Shown one piece after another: positions 10,591 to 26,050 of a DNA stretch of 64,000 nucleotides (its first letter is position 1; each line of letters starts with the position of its first letter). The notes below the pieces were generated by a model, which saw only the letters and a list, made by a program, of their open reading frames with translations, did not search any database and was not told where the DNA came from. A program made the position numbers and the translations under genes. This DNA comes from Dechloromonas sp. (GTDB lineage Bacteria > Pseudomonadota > Gammaproteobacteria > Burkholderiales > Rhodocyclaceae): assembly GCA_028687035.1 (NCBI GenBank), contig JAQUAX010000006.1, positions 62,001 through 126,000 on the forward strand, given 5' to 3'.

Positions 10591-11188
10591 GGGCGGCATC
10601 CCCGTAAGTATCTTCGCGCACGATGCGCGGGGTGTTCTCGCGCGGCTCGATCGTCACCGGCTGGTAGATCACGCGCGCCTGATCCGGGTCGTAACGCATC
10701 TCGACGTGACCGGAAATCGGGAAATCCTTGCGGAACGGATGGCCGATGAAACCGTAGTCGGTCAGGATGCGCCGCAGGTCGTCGTGACCGACGAAAGCGA
10801 TGCCGAACAGATCGAAGGCTTCGCGCTCGAACCAGTTGGCGCTCGTCCAGATGCCGGTGATCGAATCGACCGCCGGGAATTCGTCGTCTTCGGCGAAGAC
10901 GCGGACCCGCAGGCGCCAGTTGTGGGTGATCGACAGCAGATGAACGACGGCCGCGTAGCGACGCCCTTCCCAGGCACCATCGCCATAGGTGGAATAATCG
11001 ACGCCACAGAGGTCGATCATTTCCTCGAAGCGCAGGTCAGCTTCGTCGCGCAGCGCGAGCATGACCGACCGGTAATCGGCGGCGCCGACCTCGATGGTCA
11101 GTTCGCCGAGCGCGAGCTTGACGGATTTCAGCTTGTCGCCGAAATGCTTCTGCAAATTTTGGCTAAGCGTTTCCAGCTTGGCAGACAT
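10583..11188 (-). CDS. nuoC: NADH-quinone oxidoreductase subunit C
   Basis: The 30-kDa subunit of the complex I peripheral arm, 201 residues, is a separate gene as in most betaproteobacteria. The signature region [29 protein letters not shown] (visible from about residue 120) and the closing segment around [16 protein letters not shown] identify it. Its 3' end overlaps the start of nuoD by eight bases. The gap to nuoB is 20 bases. Confidence 0.97.
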   Translation of the reverse strand: MSAKLETLSQNLQKHFGDKLKSVKLALGELTIEVGAADYRSVMLALRDEADLRFEEMIDLCGVDYSTYGDGAWEGRRYAAVVHLLSITHNWRLRVRVFAEDDEFPAVDSITGIWTSANWFEREAFDLFGIAFVGHDDLRRILTDYGFIGHPFRKDFPISGHVEMRYDPDQARVIYQPVTIEPRENTPRIVREDTYGDAAHG

Positions 11189-11208
11189 ATCGGATCAGCC
11201 CCGGAAGA

Positions 11209-11685
11209 TTAACGAGCGATGGTGTTGGTGCGGCGGATCTTGTTCTGCAGCTGGATCAGCCCGTACAGCAGGGCTTCGGCCGTCGGCGGGCAGCCCGGAA
11301 CATAGATATCGACCGGCACGATGCGGTCGCAACCACGCACCACCGAGTAGGAGTAGTGGTAGTAGCCACCACCGTTGGCGCAGGAGCCCATCGAAACGAC
11401 CCAGCGGGGTTCCGCCATCTGGTCGTAGACCTTGCGCAGCGCCGGCGCCATCTTGTTGGTCAGCGTCCCGGCGACGATCATCACGTCGGACTGGCGCGGA
11501 CTCGGACGGAAGACGATGCCGAAACGGTCGAGGTCGTAACGCGAACAGCCCGCATGGATCATCTCGACCGCGCAGCAGGCCAGACCGAAGGTCATCGGCC
11601 ACAGCGAACCGGTCCGCATGTAGTTGATCAGCTTGTCAGCCGTCGTGGTGACGAAGCCTTCCTGGAGAATGCCTTCAATTGCCAT
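11209..11685 (-). CDS. nuoB: NADH-quinone oxidoreductase subunit B (N2 cluster)
   Basis: The 158-residue subunit holds the terminal 4Fe-4S cluster N2, which hands electrons to quinone. The four ligands are visible as the adjacent cysteines in LACCAVEM (37, 38), SCANGGG (102) and PGCPPT (132). Length and start ([20 protein letters not shown]) are typical. It is nine bases from nuoA upstream and 20 bases from nuoC downstream. Confidence 0.98.
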   Translation of the reverse strand: MAIEGILQEGFVTTTADKLINYMRTGSLWPMTFGLACCAVEMIHAGCSRYDLDRFGIVFRPSPRQSDVMIVAGTLTNKMAPALRKVYDQMAEPRWVVSMGSCANGGGYYHYSYSVVRGCDRIVPVDIYVPGCPPTAEALLYGLIQLQNKIRRTNTIAR

Positions 11686-11694
11686 GACTCAACC

Positions 11695-12066
11695 TCATTC
11701 CCACTCGAGCGCCCCCTTGGCCCAGGCATAGATGTAGCCCAGAACCAGGATCGCCACGAAGACGAGCATTTCGACGAAACCGAACACCTTGATCGACTCG
11801 GTCGCCACGATGTCCTTGAAGATCGTCGCCCACGGGAAGAGGAACGCGACTTCCAGATCGAACAGAATGAAGAGAATGGCAATCAGGTAATAACGCACAT
11901 CGAACTTCATGCGCGCATCCTCGAAAGCCTCGAAGCCGCACTCGTAGGGAGAGAGCTTTTCCGGGTCCGGCCGGTTGGGGGCTAGCAGGAAACCCATGGC
12001 AACCGGCAGAACGCCGACTGCAATCCCCACCAGGACGAACATCAGGATTGGAAAGTAGTTTTCCAT
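11695..12066 (-). CDS. nuoA: NADH-quinone oxidoreductase subunit A
   Basis: This is the first gene of the complex I operon, 123 residues with three transmembrane helices. The conserved loop [21 protein letters not shown] lies near residue 39, with its Cys at about 43 (quoted here as SPYECGFE plus FDVRY). The ATG at 12066 is chosen because the open frame upstream runs through the tRNA gene. I see no strong promoter in the 66 bases before it. The operon may be read partly from the tRNA or secG side, which is inference. Confidence 0.96.
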   Translation of the reverse strand: MENYFPILMFVLVGIAVGVLPVAMGFLLAPNRPDPEKLSPYECGFEAFEDARMKFDVRYYLIAILFILFDLEVAFLFPWATIFKDIVATESIKVFGFVEMLVFVAILVLGYIYAWAKGALEWE

Positions 12067-12132
12067 GATCCGCCGCCAATATTCAGTTTCTTGTTCGAAA
12101 CAGCAAACCCGGGGTTCGCTGCCCAGTTTTTT

Positions 12133-12217
12133 TGGTGCCGACGGCGAGACTCGAACTCGCACAGCTTGCGCCACTACCCCCTCAAGATAGCGTGTCTACC
12201 AATTTCACCACGTCGGC
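12133..12217 (-). tRNA. tRNA-Leu (anticodon GAG)
   Basis: An 85-nucleotide class II tRNA. The acceptor arms GCCGACG (5', ending at 12217) and CGTCGGC pair perfectly, followed by an encoded ACCA. The D-arm region reads GGTGAAATTGGTAGACACGC as in leucine tRNAs. The anticodon stem CTATC/GGTAG encloses TTGAGGG, giving anticodon GAG at 12183-12181. A variable arm follows, then the T-loop GTTCGAGTC. It lies between secG and nuoA on the same strand. Confidence 0.97.
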
Positions 12218-12269
12218 ACTATTTTTTTACCCGATCGGCGAGGGACGATGCCGGCCGGGCAACCTTGCG

Positions 12270-12641
12270 TTACTTCGGTACGTCTTTTGCCTTCGAACCC
12301 GCGTCAGACGGGGTCTCCGGCGCGCCGCCCGCTGCCGGGGCGGCAGGCGAAACGGTTTCGGATTGTACAGCTTCTTGCATCACACTGCCAGTCGTTTTTG
12401 GCTTGCTGGACGCTACGTAAGCCAGCGTCAGACTGGTGGCGAAGAAGACAGCAGCCAGAATCCCGGTCGTACGGCTCAGGAAATTGGCCGAGCCGGTTGC
12501 ACCAAAAAGGCTACCCGACGCTCCGCTGCCGAAGGCAGCCCCCATGTCAGCCCCCTTGCCATGCTGCATCAGCACAAGGCCGATGATAGCCAGAGCGACC
12601 AGGATATGAACCGTCAGAAGAAGAGAAAATAACCAACCCAT
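12270..12641 (-). CDS. secG: Preprotein translocase subunit SecG
   Basis: SecG assists SecYE in protein export across the inner membrane. The 123-residue product starts MGWLFSLLLTVHILVALAII. It has a second hydrophobic helix (ILAAVFFATSLTLAYVAS) and, between them, the family segment KGADMGAAFGSGASGSLFG. The C-terminal 40 residues are Pro/Ala/Ser-rich and variable, as usual. The start follows the membrane-helix pattern. Sixteen residues of open frame upstream are not family-like. It lies 13 bases after tpiA. Confidence 0.96.
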   Translation of the reverse strand: MGWLFSLLLTVHILVALAIIGLVLMQHGKGADMGAAFGSGASGSLFGATGSANFLSRTTGILAAVFFATSLTLAYVASSKPKTTGSVMQEAVQSETVSPAAPAAGGAPETPSDAGSKAKDVPK

Positions 12642-12654
12642 ATTGAAAACCCAC

Positions 12655-13404
12655 CTAGTTTGCAGCCTGGCAAATCGCCAGAAAATCATCCGCCACCAAG
12701 GCCGCCCCGCCGATCAAACCGCCATCGACGTCGGGCTGGCCGAACAACTCCACCGCGTTCTGCGGCTTGACACTGCCGCCGTACAGAATGCGGATCGCCG
12801 ATGCCGCTTCGAAGCCGCACGCCGCGAGATGCGAACGGATCAGTGCGTGCACCGCCTGCGCCTGCTCGGGAGTCGCGGTCATTCCGGTCCCAATCGCCCA
12901 GACTGGCTCGTAGGCAAGCACCGCCGACGCCAAGCCGGCGACGCCGACACGATCCAGGACCGCATCCAGCTGCCGCCGAACGACGTCACCGGTGACCCCG
13001 GACTCGCGCTCGCTCAGCGTTTCGCCGACACAGAGCACAGGAACAAGCCCCGCACGAACCGCCGCTTCGAACTTGCCGGCAACGACGGAGTCGCTTTCCC
13101 CATACAAGCTACGGCGCTCGGAGTGCCCAACCAGAACGTAGCGGCAACCCAGATCGCACAGCATGCCGGCAGAAACCTCCCCGGTATGCGCTCCCTGCGG
13201 AAACTCGCTGAGCGATTGCGCCCCCCAGGCCACCGCCGAGCCTTCAAGCAGCGCTTGCGCCTGGGCAAGGTAAGGAAAGGGAGGACAAACGACAACCTCG
13301 CAGGACAGCGCACCGGCTTCGGCACGAAGCCGCTGGAGCAGCGCTTCGTTCTGCCGCAGCGAACCATGCATCTTCCAGTTTCCGGCGACGAGCTTCTTAC
13401 GCAT
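12655..13404 (-). CDS. tpiA: Triose-phosphate isomerase
   Basis: This enzyme interconverts dihydroxyacetone phosphate and glyceraldehyde-3-phosphate in glycolysis and gluconeogenesis. The 249-residue protein shows the catalytic lysine in AGNWKMHG (near 11), the histidine in VGHSERR (near 95) and the glutamate in YEPVWAIGTG (near 166). The C-terminal phosphate-binding loop is ILYGGSVKP. It is the first gene of a probable tpiA-secG-tRNA-nuo transcription unit, with a sigma-70-like promoter at 13439-13468. Confidence 0.98.
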   Translation of the reverse strand: MRKKLVAGNWKMHGSLRQNEALLQRLRAEAGALSCEVVVCPPFPYLAQAQALLEGSAVAWGAQSLSEFPQGAHTGEVSAGMLCDLGCRYVLVGHSERRSLYGESDSVVAGKFEAAVRAGLVPVLCVGETLSERESGVTGDVVRRQLDAVLDRVGVAGLASAVLAYEPVWAIGTGMTATPEQAQAVHALIRSHLAACGFEAASAIRILYGGSVKPQNAVELFGQPDVDGGLIGGAALVADDFLAICQAAN

Positions 13405-13438
13405 GGACGAGGCGATTCCCAGGGCGAAAAACTTTCGG

Positions 13439-13468
13439 ATTATAGCGATCGGCCAAGACCAGGGTCAA
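13439..13468 (-). promoter_or_regulatory. Sigma-70-type promoter upstream of tpiA
   Basis: On the minus strand, TTGACC (13468-13463) and a consensus TATAAT (13444-13439) are separated by 18 bases. The -10 box lies about 34 bases before the tpiA ATG. This is the best consensus promoter in the left third of the window, and it could drive tpiA, secG and possibly the nuo genes. Confidence 0.75.
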
Positions 13469-13482
13469 GGATGCCCCCCGAT

Positions 13483-14835
13483 TCACTGGACCGCCGCCCT
13501 GACCGCCGACGCAAGCTCCTCAGCCGCGGCCTCGACTGCCGTGACATCCTCACCCTCGACCATCACGCGCAGCAGCGGCTCGGTACCCGACGCCCGCAAC
13601 AACACCCGGCCAGCCGCCCCGAGACGCGCCTCGACCGCCGCCAGAGCCGCGGCGATACCCGGATCGTCACGCCACGGGAAGCCGCGAGTCAGCGGGACGT
13701 TGATCAGTTTCTGCGGATAAAGGGCCAGACCGCCGAGCAGCTGGCCGAGCGTTCCGCCGGCCTCGCGCAGTGCAGCCAGCACCTGCAGTGCGGCGACGAC
13801 GCCGTCGCCGGTGGTATGGCGGTCGAGCGCCAGGATGTGCCCGGAATTCTCGCCGCCGTAGAGCCAGCCCTTTTCCGCGAGCATCTCGACGACGTAGCGG
13901 TCGCCGACGGCCGCCCGCGCGAACGGAATGCCCAGCTCGCCGAGGGCGCGCTCCAGCGCCAGATTGGTCATCAGCGTACCGACCACCCCGCCGACCGGGC
14001 CGAGCTTGGCCCGACTGCGCACGATGGCGTAAAGGAGCTGGTCGCCGTCGTACAGGTTGCCGTCCGCGTCCACCATCTGCAGCCGATCGGCGTCGCCGTC
14101 GAGGGCAACGCCGAGATCGGCCCGGTTCGCCAGCACCGCCTCGCGCAGCGCCTTCGGCGCGGTCGCCCCGACGCCGTCGTTGATGTTGCGGCCGTTCGGC
14201 TGCGCCCCGATGCTGACCACTTCGGCACCCAGTTCGTGGAAGACGGCCGGCGCGATGTGGTAGGCCGCCCCATGCGCACAATCGACGACGATCTTCAGTC
14301 CGCGCAGATCGAGATCGTTGGGAAAGGTGCTCTTGCAGAATTCGATGTAGCGACCGGGCGCATCGTCGATACGCTTGGCACGCCCGAGTTCGGCCGGCGC
14401 AACGCAAGACATCGGTTCGTCGATGCCCGCCTCGATCGCCAGTTCGACGTCGTCCGGCAGTTTGGTACCCCGAGCCGAGAAAAACTTGATCCCGTTGTCG
14501 TAATACGGATTGTGCGATGCGGAAATGACGATCCCCGCCTGCAGGCGCAGCGCCCGCGTCAGGTAGGCGACGGCCGGCGTCGGCAGCGGCCCGACCAGGC
14601 AGACGTCGACACCGGCCGCGGAAAAACCGGCTTCGAGCGCCGATTCGAGCATGTAGCCGGAAAGCCGCGTGTCCTTGCCGATCAGCACGGCCGGCCGCTC
14701 GCCCGCCGGCATCGTGGCGCGGTCGAACAGCGCCTTGCCGGCTGCATAGCCCAGACGCATCACGAAATCGGGCGTGATCGGCGCCTGCCCCACCCGACCG
14801 CGAACGCCGTCGGTTCCAAAATATTTTCTAGTCAA
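13483..14835 (-). CDS. glmM: Phosphoglucosamine mutase
   Basis: GlmM converts glucosamine-6-phosphate to glucosamine-1-phosphate for peptidoglycan and LPS precursors. The 450-residue protein starts (M)[15 protein letters not shown]. The catalytic phosphoserine is in ISASHNP (Ser near 107), the metal-binding loop is DGDADR, and the phosphate-binding end is [13 protein letters not shown]. The start is TTG at 14835 with GGGAGA six bases upstream. It overlaps the end of folP, as in the common folP-glmM pair. No ATG fits the family N-terminus. Confidence 0.96.
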   Translation of the reverse strand: MTRKYFGTDGVRGRVGQAPITPDFVMRLGYAAGKALFDRATMPAGERPAVLIGKDTRLSGYMLESALEAGFSAAGVDVCLVGPLPTPAVAYLTRALRLQAGIVISASHNPYYDNGIKFFSARGTKLPDDVELAIEAGIDEPMSCVAPAELGRAKRIDDAPGRYIEFCKSTFPNDLDLRGLKIVVDCAHGAAYHIAPAVFHELGAEVVSIGAQPNGRNINDGVGATAPKALREAVLANRADLGVALDGDADRLQMVDADGNLYDGDQLLYAIVRSRAKLGPVGGVVGTLMTNLALERALGELGIPFARAAVGDRYVVEMLAEKGWLYGGENSGHILALDRHTTGDGVVAALQVLAALREAGGTLGQLLGGLALYPQKLINVPLTRGFPWRDDPGIAAALAAVEARLGAAGRVLLRASGTEPLLRVMVEGEDVTAVEAAAEELASAVRAAVQ

Positions 14836-15667
14836 TCTGTTCTCCCTGTTCGATCGCCGCCCACACCGCGAGCGCATCCCGGGTTGCGGCGACATCATGC
14901 ACCCGTATTATTTTCGCACCCTTTTGCGCCGCCAGCATCGCCGCGGCAATGCTCGCCGGCATTCGCTCACCGACCGGACGCCCCGTAATCTGTCCAAGCA
15001 TCGTCTTGCGCGACACGCCGACGAGGACCGGGAACGGCCCACGCGCACTCGCGGTCAACGCGCGAAACAGGGCCAGATTGTGCTCCAGCGTCTTGCCGAA
15101 GCCGAAGCCGGGATCGACGACGATACGCTGATCGGCGATGCCGGCGGACCGGCAGCGCTCGACCGCGGCCGCCAGGAACGCATCGACCTCGGCCACCACG
15201 TCGCGGTAAACGGGCGCCTGCTGCATCGTTCCGGGCTGACCCTGCATGTGCATCACGCACACCCCGCAGTCGCTGGCGGCCACCGCTTCCAGCGCCGCCG
15301 GGTCGAGCATCCCGCCGATGTCGTTGATCATCGCCGCGCCGGCCCGGATCGCGGCACGCATCACACCCGGCTTGTAGGTATCGACCGAAATCGGCACCCC
15401 CCAGCGACCGACCTCTTCCAGCACCGGCAACAGGCGGGCCAGTTCCTCGTCCTCGGTTGCGGGCTGCGCGCCGGGCCGCGTCGACTCGGCGCCGATGTCG
15501 AGGATGTCGGCACCGGCGTCGAACTGGTAGCGGGCGTGCGCGATGCCGCGCGCGACGTCACCGGCCAGACCGTCGCCGGAGAAGGAATCCGGCGTCAGAT
15601 TGACGATACCCATGACCAGCGGGCGGTCGAGGGCCAGCCGGTAGGAAGCGCAATGCAGTGTATTCAT
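14828..15667 (-). CDS. folP: Dihydropteroate synthase
   Basis: FolP condenses p-aminobenzoate with the pterin diphosphate in folate synthesis and is the sulfonamide target. The 279-residue TIM-barrel protein shows [15 protein letters not shown] near residue 19, [11 protein letters not shown] near 57 and the C-terminal [13 protein letters not shown]. Its last bases overlap the TTG start of glmM, so the two are coupled. A hairpin terminator separates it from ftsH upstream. Confidence 0.97.
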   Translation of the reverse strand: MNTLHCASYRLALDRPLVMGIVNLTPDSFSGDGLAGDVARGIAHARYQFDAGADILDIGAESTRPGAQPATEDEELARLLPVLEEVGRWGVPISVDTYKPGVMRAAIRAGAAMINDIGGMLDPAALEAVAASDCGVCVMHMQGQPGTMQQAPVYRDVVAEVDAFLAAAVERCRSAGIADQRIVVDPGFGFGKTLEHNLALFRALTASARGPFPVLVGVSRKTMLGQITGRPVGERMPASIAAAMLAAQKGAKIIRVHDVAATRDALAVWAAIEQGEQID

Positions 15668-15674
15668 GGCAGCA

Positions 15675-15706
15675 CAAAAGAAAAGGCCGGGAGAAAACTC
15701 CCGGCC
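15675..15706 (-). terminator. Rho-independent terminator after ftsH
   Basis: Read on the minus strand, GGCCGGGAG and CTCCCGGCC form a nine-pair stem around a four-base loop, followed by TTTTCTTTTG. It lies in the 57-base gap between ftsH and folP. It should end the rlmE-ftsH transcript, or attenuate read-through into folP-glmM. Confidence 0.85.
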
Positions 15707-15724
15707 GTGGATCGGATACGTGGA

Positions 15725-17605
<1,881 letters not shown>

Positions 17606-17660
17606 GCTTGCTCTCCTTCGACAGCGTCGAGCGACAAAATAGGCATTCTAAACAAAACCG

Positions 17661-18278
17661 TCAGCGCAGCGCACGACCGAGCAAATAAAGCTCCGGACTG
17701 CGGTCGCGCGACGCATCCGGTTTGCGGACGACGACGGTCCGGAAAGTCTCGCGCATCAGGCGCAGGAAATCGTCGTAACCCGTTCCCTGGAAAACTTTGA
17801 CCAGAAATGCGCCATCGGGTTTCAGGTGGGCCCGCGAAAACTCCAGCCCGAGCTCGGCCAGGTGCATCACGCGCGCCTGGTCGACCAGCGGCACGCCTGA
17901 CATATTGGGGGCCATGTCCGACATTACAAGACCGACGCGACGCGCACCGAGCTTTTCCTCGAGCTTCTGCAGCACATCATCCTCGCGGAAGTCGCCCTGG
18001 ATGAACTCGACGCCGTGGATCGGGTCCATCTCCAGCAGGTCGAGCGCCAGCACCAGGCCCTGCGGAGCGACCCGCTTGGCGGCGACCTGCGACCAGCCGC
18101 CCGGCGTCGCGCCGAGGTCAACGACGACCTCGCCGCGCTTCAGCAGCTTGTCCTTGTCGTCGATCTCCATCAGCTTGAACGCGGCGCGCGAACGCCAGCC
18201 TTCCTTCTTGGCGAGTTGGACGTAGGGATCATTCACATGCTCCATCATCCACGCCTTGCTGGTTCTGGTTCTCTTCAT
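17661..18278 (-). CDS. rlmE: 23S rRNA (uridine-2'-O)-methyltransferase
   Basis: RlmE (RrmJ/FtsJ) methylates U2552 of 23S rRNA in the 50S subunit, using S-adenosylmethionine. The 205-residue product starts [20 protein letters not shown]. It shows the SAM-binding motif [16 protein letters not shown] and the catalytic context [10 protein letters not shown]. The long open frame upstream of the ATG overlaps yhbY and is not coding. The gene is divergent from yhbY and precedes ftsH, the usual order. Confidence 0.96.
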   Translation of the reverse strand: MKRTRTSKAWMMEHVNDPYVQLAKKEGWRSRAAFKLMEIDDKDKLLKRGEVVVDLGATPGGWSQVAAKRVAPQGLVLALDLLEMDPIHGVEFIQGDFREDDVLQKLEEKLGARRVGLVMSDMAPNMSGVPLVDQARVMHLAELGLEFSRAHLKPDGAFLVKVFQGTGYDDFLRLMRETFRTVVVRKPDASRDRSPELYLLGRALR

Positions 18279-18309
18279 TCGGTAAAATGCCGTTTTTGAA
18301 AGGTTTACT

Positions 18310-18660
18310 ATGCTGCAACTATCATCTGCCCAGGTTCGCGAACTGCGTGCCCGCGCCCACGGCCTGAACCCCGTCGTATCGATCTCCGAGAACGGCCTGA
18401 CCGATGCCGTGCTGAAGGAAATCGACGTCTGCCTGAAGGCCCACGAACTGATCAAGGTCCGCGTCTACGGCGACAGCCGCGACGACCGCCTGAGCTATCT
18501 GGAACGCATCTGCTCCGAACTTGGCGCCGCGCCGGTACAGCATATCGGCAAGCTGCTCGTTGTCTACCGTCCCGGACCGGAAGATGCGACCAAGGCTGCC
18601 GCCTCCCGCCGCCCCGCCCCGGCCGGACCGCGCCGCACCAAGCGCAGCTTCCAGGGCTGA
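18310..18660 (+). CDS. yhbY: YhbY family RNA-binding protein (CRS1/YhbY domain)
   Basis: A 116-residue protein associated with 50S ribosomal precursors in other bacteria. The CRM-fold signature is visible as [20 protein letters not shown] near residue 12, followed by LIKVRV and [10 protein letters not shown] near 80. The last 25 residues are basic and Pro/Ala-rich. It is transcribed divergently from rlmE across 31 bases containing TAAAAT (18283-18288), a possible -10 box. The adjacency of two ribosome-maturation genes is widespread. Confidence 0.93.
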   Translation: MLQLSSAQVRELRARAHGLNPVVSISENGLTDAVLKEIDVCLKAHELIKVRVYGDSRDDRLSYLERICSELGAAPVQHIGKLLVVYRPGPEDATKAAASRRPAPAGPRRTKRSFQG

Positions 18661-18661
18661 T

Positions 18662-19123
18662 TCAGCGCAGTCCGCGCCCGCTCCAGACGACCAGCCACAG
18701 GCCCAGCAGGCTCTGCACCAGGTAGAGAATGCTGGAAATTCCGTGCCAGGCGGCAAAGCGGTCGCGCACCACGCTTTCCATGACGTCGCGCGGCCAGGCG
18801 TCCGCCTTCAATTGCGCCATCAGCGGCTGGATGCCGAACTGGCTGGCCGCGACCAGCGCCGCCATCAGCAGCACCAGCCAGAACACGCTGCGGCGCAGGG
18901 CCTGACCGCCCCAGCGGCCGAACAGGAAGGCCAGCAGGTAAGCGGCCGCCCCCAGACCGATCCAGCCGATCAGCGCAAACAGCTTGCCGGCGACGATGCC
19001 GGCCAGTTGCCGGTCGCCCAGGCTCGCAAACAGCACCGGCGCCGCCAGGTAGCCGATCGCCCACATGCCGCCGACCCACAGCGTGATCGCGGTCAGGTAG
19101 AGGGCTTCGGAAACGCGGCGCAT
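18662..19123 (-). CDS. DUF4149 family membrane protein
   Basis: This 153-residue protein has four hydrophobic helices (about 8-32, 42-67, 80-97, 130-148). It resembles the TMEM205-like DUF4149 family, whose function is not established. The N-terminal LYLTAITLWVGGMWAIGYLAAP is characteristic (quoted to 20 as LYLTAITLWVGGMWAIGYLA). It lies 11 bases downstream of greA on the same strand and converges with yhbY, whose stop is one base away. Confidence 0.8.
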   Translation of the reverse strand: MRRVSEALYLTAITLWVGGMWAIGYLAAPVLFASLGDRQLAGIVAGKLFALIGWIGLGAAAYLLAFLFGRWGGQALRRSVFWLVLLMAALVAASQFGIQPLMAQLKADAWPRDVMESVVRDRFAAWHGISSILYLVQSLLGLWLVVWSGRGLR

Positions 19124-19134
19124 CGCGGCAGGCT

Positions 19135-19611
19135 TTATTCGTAACGAACGTCGATGATCTCGTATTCGCGCATGCCGCCCGGCGCCTGAACCTGCGCGAT
19201 GTCGCCGGCGTACTTGCCGATCAGCGCGCGGGCGACCGGGGAATTGACCGAAATCTTGCCGATCTTGATGTCGGCCTCGTCCTCGCCGACGATCTGGTAG
19301 GTCACCGCATCGCCGGAATCCTGATCTTCCATTTCGACAGTGGCGCCGAACACGCAGCGACCGTCGGCATCGAGCAGCTTGGGATCGATGATCTGGGCGT
19401 TCGACAGCTTGCCTTCGACTTCCTGGATGCGCCCCTCGATGAAGCCCTGGCGCTCCTTCGCGGCATCGTATTCGGCATTTTCGGACAGGTCGCCGTGCGA
19501 GCGCGCCTCGGCGATCGCGGCGATCACGCTCGGACGGTCGACGGTCTTCAGGCGGTGCAATTCCTCACGCAGTTTCTCGGCGCCGGCTACGGTCAACGGG
19601 ACTTTGCTCAT
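19135..19611 (-). CDS. greA: Transcription elongation factor GreA
   Basis: GreA rescues backtracked RNA polymerase by stimulating cleavage of the nascent transcript. The 158-residue protein has the N-terminal coiled-coil with its acidic tip, [20 protein letters not shown] (the D and E near 41 and 44 are the cleavage-promoting acids). A C-terminal FKBP-like domain ends [14 protein letters not shown] followed by YEIIDVRYE. An ATG one codon upstream (19614) is equally close to GGAAGA. carB lies upstream behind a terminator, a frequent betaproteobacterial order. Confidence 0.96.
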   Translation of the reverse strand: MSKVPLTVAGAEKLREELHRLKTVDRPSVIAAIAEARSHGDLSENAEYDAAKERQGFIEGRIQEVEGKLSNAQIIDPKLLDADGRCVFGATVEMEDQDSGDAVTYQIVGEDEADIKIGKISVNSPVARALIGKYAGDIAQVQAPGGMREYEIIDVRYE

Positions 19612-19621
19612 CATTTCTTCC

Positions 19622-19668
19622 AGCAAAAGCAAAACCGCCGGCGCCCGAATTCGGGTCGCCCGGCGGTT
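19622..19668 (-). terminator. Terminator between carB and greA
   Basis: On the minus strand, AACCGCCGGGCGACCCGAAT and its complement ATTCGGGCGCCGGCGGTT fold into a long, slightly interrupted stem (19632-19668). It is followed by TTTTGCTTTTGCTG. It lies in the 67-base gap after carB. greA is likely transcribed by read-through or from a promoter I cannot place. Confidence 0.75.
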
Positions 19669-19678
19669 CGGGTTGGTT

Positions 19679-22885
<3,207 letters not shown>

Positions 22886-22906
22886 CTTTATCTCTCTCTG
22901 TGCCGC

Positions 22907-24064
22907 TTATTGCGCGTTGTTGAGCGCAGCCACGCCGCGCGTCATGATGTCGAGGAAGCGGTCGAACAGGTAGGCCACGTCGTGCGGGCCGGGACTGGCT
23001 TCCGGGTGCCCCTGGAAGGAGAAGGCCGGCACGTCGGTGCGGGCGATACCCTGCAGCGAACCGTCGAACAGCGACACATGGGTGGGACGCAGGTTTTCCG
23101 GCAGCGAATCGGCGTCGACCGCGAAACCGTGGTTCTGGCTGGTGATCAGCACCTGGCCGGAATCGAGATCCTTGACCGGGTGATTGGCGCCGTGGTGACC
23201 GAATTTCATCTTCAGCGTCTTGGCGCCGGAAGCCAGCGCCAGCAGCTGGTGGCCGAGGCAGATGCCGAAGGTCGGCACGCCGCGCTCGAGGAATTCGCGG
23301 ATCGCGGCGATCGCGTAATCACACGGCTCCGGGTCGCCCGGGCCATTCGACAGGAAGACGCCGTCCGGCTTCATCGCCAGCACGTCGGCCGCCGGCGTCT
23401 GGGCCGGCACGACGGTCAGGCGGACGCCGCGTTCGGCCAGCATGCGCAGGATGTTGCGCTTGACGCCGAAATCGTAGGCGACGACGTGGAAGCGTTCCTC
23501 GGCGCGCTGCCGGTAACCGGTCAGCGTCCATTCGGCCTCGGTCCAGGCATAGCCTTCCTTGGCCGAAACGACCTTGGCCAGATCCATGCCGTTCAGGCCG
23601 GGGAAGGCGCGGGCCATGGCCAGCGCCTTGGCTTCGTCGGCTTCGCCAGCCAGGATGCAGCCGGCCTGCGCGCCCTTTTCCCGCAGGATGCGGGTCAGCT
23701 TGCGCGTATCGATACCGGCGATCGCAACGATGCCGTGCTTCTTCAGGTAGGACGAGAGGTCCTCCTGGGTCCGCCAACTGGAGGCGCGCTGCGGCAGGTC
23801 GCGGATGACCAGGCCGGCGGCGTAGTTGGCGTCGGATTCGAAATCTTCCGCATTGCAACCGGTGTTGCCGATATGCGGATAGGTCAGCGTGACGATCTGA
23901 CGGCAGTAGGACGGATCGGTGAGGATCTCCTGATAACCGGACATGGCGGTGTTGAACACCACCTCGCCACTGGTAACGCCGTCGGCGCCGATGGATTGGC
24001 CCTTGAAAACCGTCCCGTCGGCGAGGGCGAGGATGGCGGGTGTGAATGAGGGCAGCAGCGACAC
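22907..24064 (-). CDS. carA: Carbamoyl-phosphate synthase small subunit
   Basis: CarA is the glutaminase subunit that supplies ammonia to CarB. The 385-residue protein has the class I glutamine amidotransferase nucleophile in FGICLGHQ (Cys near 269) and the CarA-specific N-terminal half starting [14 protein letters not shown]. The start is GTG at 24064 with AGGAGA seven bases upstream. No ATG fits. A promoter-like sequence and a hairpin-containing leader precede it. Confidence 0.97.
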   Translation of the reverse strand: MSLLPSFTPAILALADGTVFKGQSIGADGVTSGEVVFNTAMSGYQEILTDPSYCRQIVTLTYPHIGNTGCNAEDFESDANYAAGLVIRDLPQRASSWRTQEDLSSYLKKHGIVAIAGIDTRKLTRILREKGAQAGCILAGEADEAKALAMARAFPGLNGMDLAKVVSAKEGYAWTEAEWTLTGYRQRAEERFHVVAYDFGVKRNILRMLAERGVRLTVVPAQTPAADVLAMKPDGVFLSNGPGDPEPCDYAIAAIREFLERGVPTFGICLGHQLLALASGAKTLKMKFGHHGANHPVKDLDSGQVLITSQNHGFAVDADSLPENLRPTHVSLFDGSLQGIARTDVPAFSFQGHPEASPGPHDVAYLFDRFLDIMTRGVAALNNAQ

Positions 24065-24100
24065 GTCGGCTCTCCTGTTATTTTCTGCTTATTCATGTGC

Positions 24101-24130
24101 CAAGCGGGAAGGCTTGCGCCTCCCCGCTTG
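24101..24130 (-). promoter_or_regulatory. Hairpin in the carAB leader
   Basis: CAAGCGGGGAGGC and GCCTTCCCGCTTG pair over 13 positions with one mismatch around a GCAA loop, between the predicted promoter and the carA start. There is no U-run immediately after it on the minus strand, so it is not a standard terminator. It could instead be a leader structure controlling carAB. Confidence 0.5.
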
Positions 24131-24149
24131 TGCATTTTCAAACCTTGCC

Positions 24150-24179
24150 ATTCTAGCCGAAAACAGCCTTTTCAGGCAA
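24150..24179 (-). promoter_or_regulatory. Candidate promoter for carAB
   Basis: On the minus strand, TTGCCT (24179-24174) and TAGAAT (24155-24150) are 18 bases apart, about 90 bases upstream of the carA GTG. It falls in the 144-base gap after dapB, the only non-coding space upstream of carA. Confidence 0.55.
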
Positions 24180-24208
24180 ATTCAAGGCGTTAGCCGGGCA
24201 CCCGCGGC

Positions 24209-25500
<1,292 letters not shown>

Positions 25501-25516
25501 GAGGGGTCCCGGAGTT

Positions 25517-25545
25517 TTTCAAACGGCTTTGAAGCGGTATATCAT
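25517..25545 (+). promoter_or_regulatory. Candidate fur promoter, overlapping a possible bamE promoter
   Basis: TTTCAA (25517-25522) and TATCAT (25540-25545) are 17 bases apart and lie 50 bases before the fur ATG. The complementary strand of the same -10 region reads TATGAT (25547-25542), a plausible -10 for bamE. The two divergent promoters would then overlap. I see no clear 19-bp Fur box. Confidence 0.55.
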
Positions 25546-25594
25546 ACCCGAAATAAGTACACGCCCGCCCCCAGCAACCTCCGGAAACACCACG

Positions 25595-26041
25595 ATGAGC
25601 GATCCGCAAAGCCTCAAGAGCATGGGGCTTAAAGCCACTTTCCCGCGACTGAAAATCCTCGAGCTGTTCGAAAAGGGCGTGCAACGCCACATGACCGCGG
25701 AAGACGTGTACCGGATGCTGATCGCCGAGAATATGGACATCGGCCTGGCCACCGTTTACCGGGTGCTGACCCAGTTCGAACAGGCCGGCCTGCTCGAACG
25801 CCACTTTTTCGAATCCGGCAAGGCGGTGTTCGAGATCAACCGGGGCAAGCACCACGACCACCTGGTCTGCGTCGACTGCGGCCGCGTCGAGGAATTCTAC
25901 GACCCGGAAATCGAGCGCCGGCAGAATGCGATCGCCGAGGAACGCGGCTTCGCGATCCAGGACCACGCGCTGTACCTGTACGCGCAGTGCACGAAGGCGA
26001 ACTGCCCGCACCGCACCAAGACCGGCGACGCCGAGTCCTGA
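25595..26041 (+). CDS. fur: Ferric uptake regulator Fur
   Basis: Fur is an iron-sensing repressor of siderophore and iron-uptake genes. The 148-residue protein begins [20 protein letters not shown]. The winged-helix DNA-recognition part is [19 protein letters not shown]. The metal sites are visible as HHDH (86-89), the zinc pair CVDC (92, 95) and the C-terminal pair in CTKANC (132, 137). Open frame upstream of the ATG overlaps bamE and is not coding. A cation-transporter gene follows after nine bases. Confidence 0.97.
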   Translation: MSDPQSLKSMGLKATFPRLKILELFEKGVQRHMTAEDVYRMLIAENMDIGLATVYRVLTQFEQAGLLERHFFESGKAVFEINRGKHHDHLVCVDCGRVEEFYDPEIERRQNAIAEERGFAIQDHALYLYAQCTKANCPHRTKTGDAES

Positions 26042-26050
26042 GCGTCCCCG

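Noticed and set aside
24065..24141. Possible leader peptide for carAB starting in the hairpin region
   Set aside because: The frame runs on into carA out of frame and has no run of Arg or pyrimidine-sensing codons.
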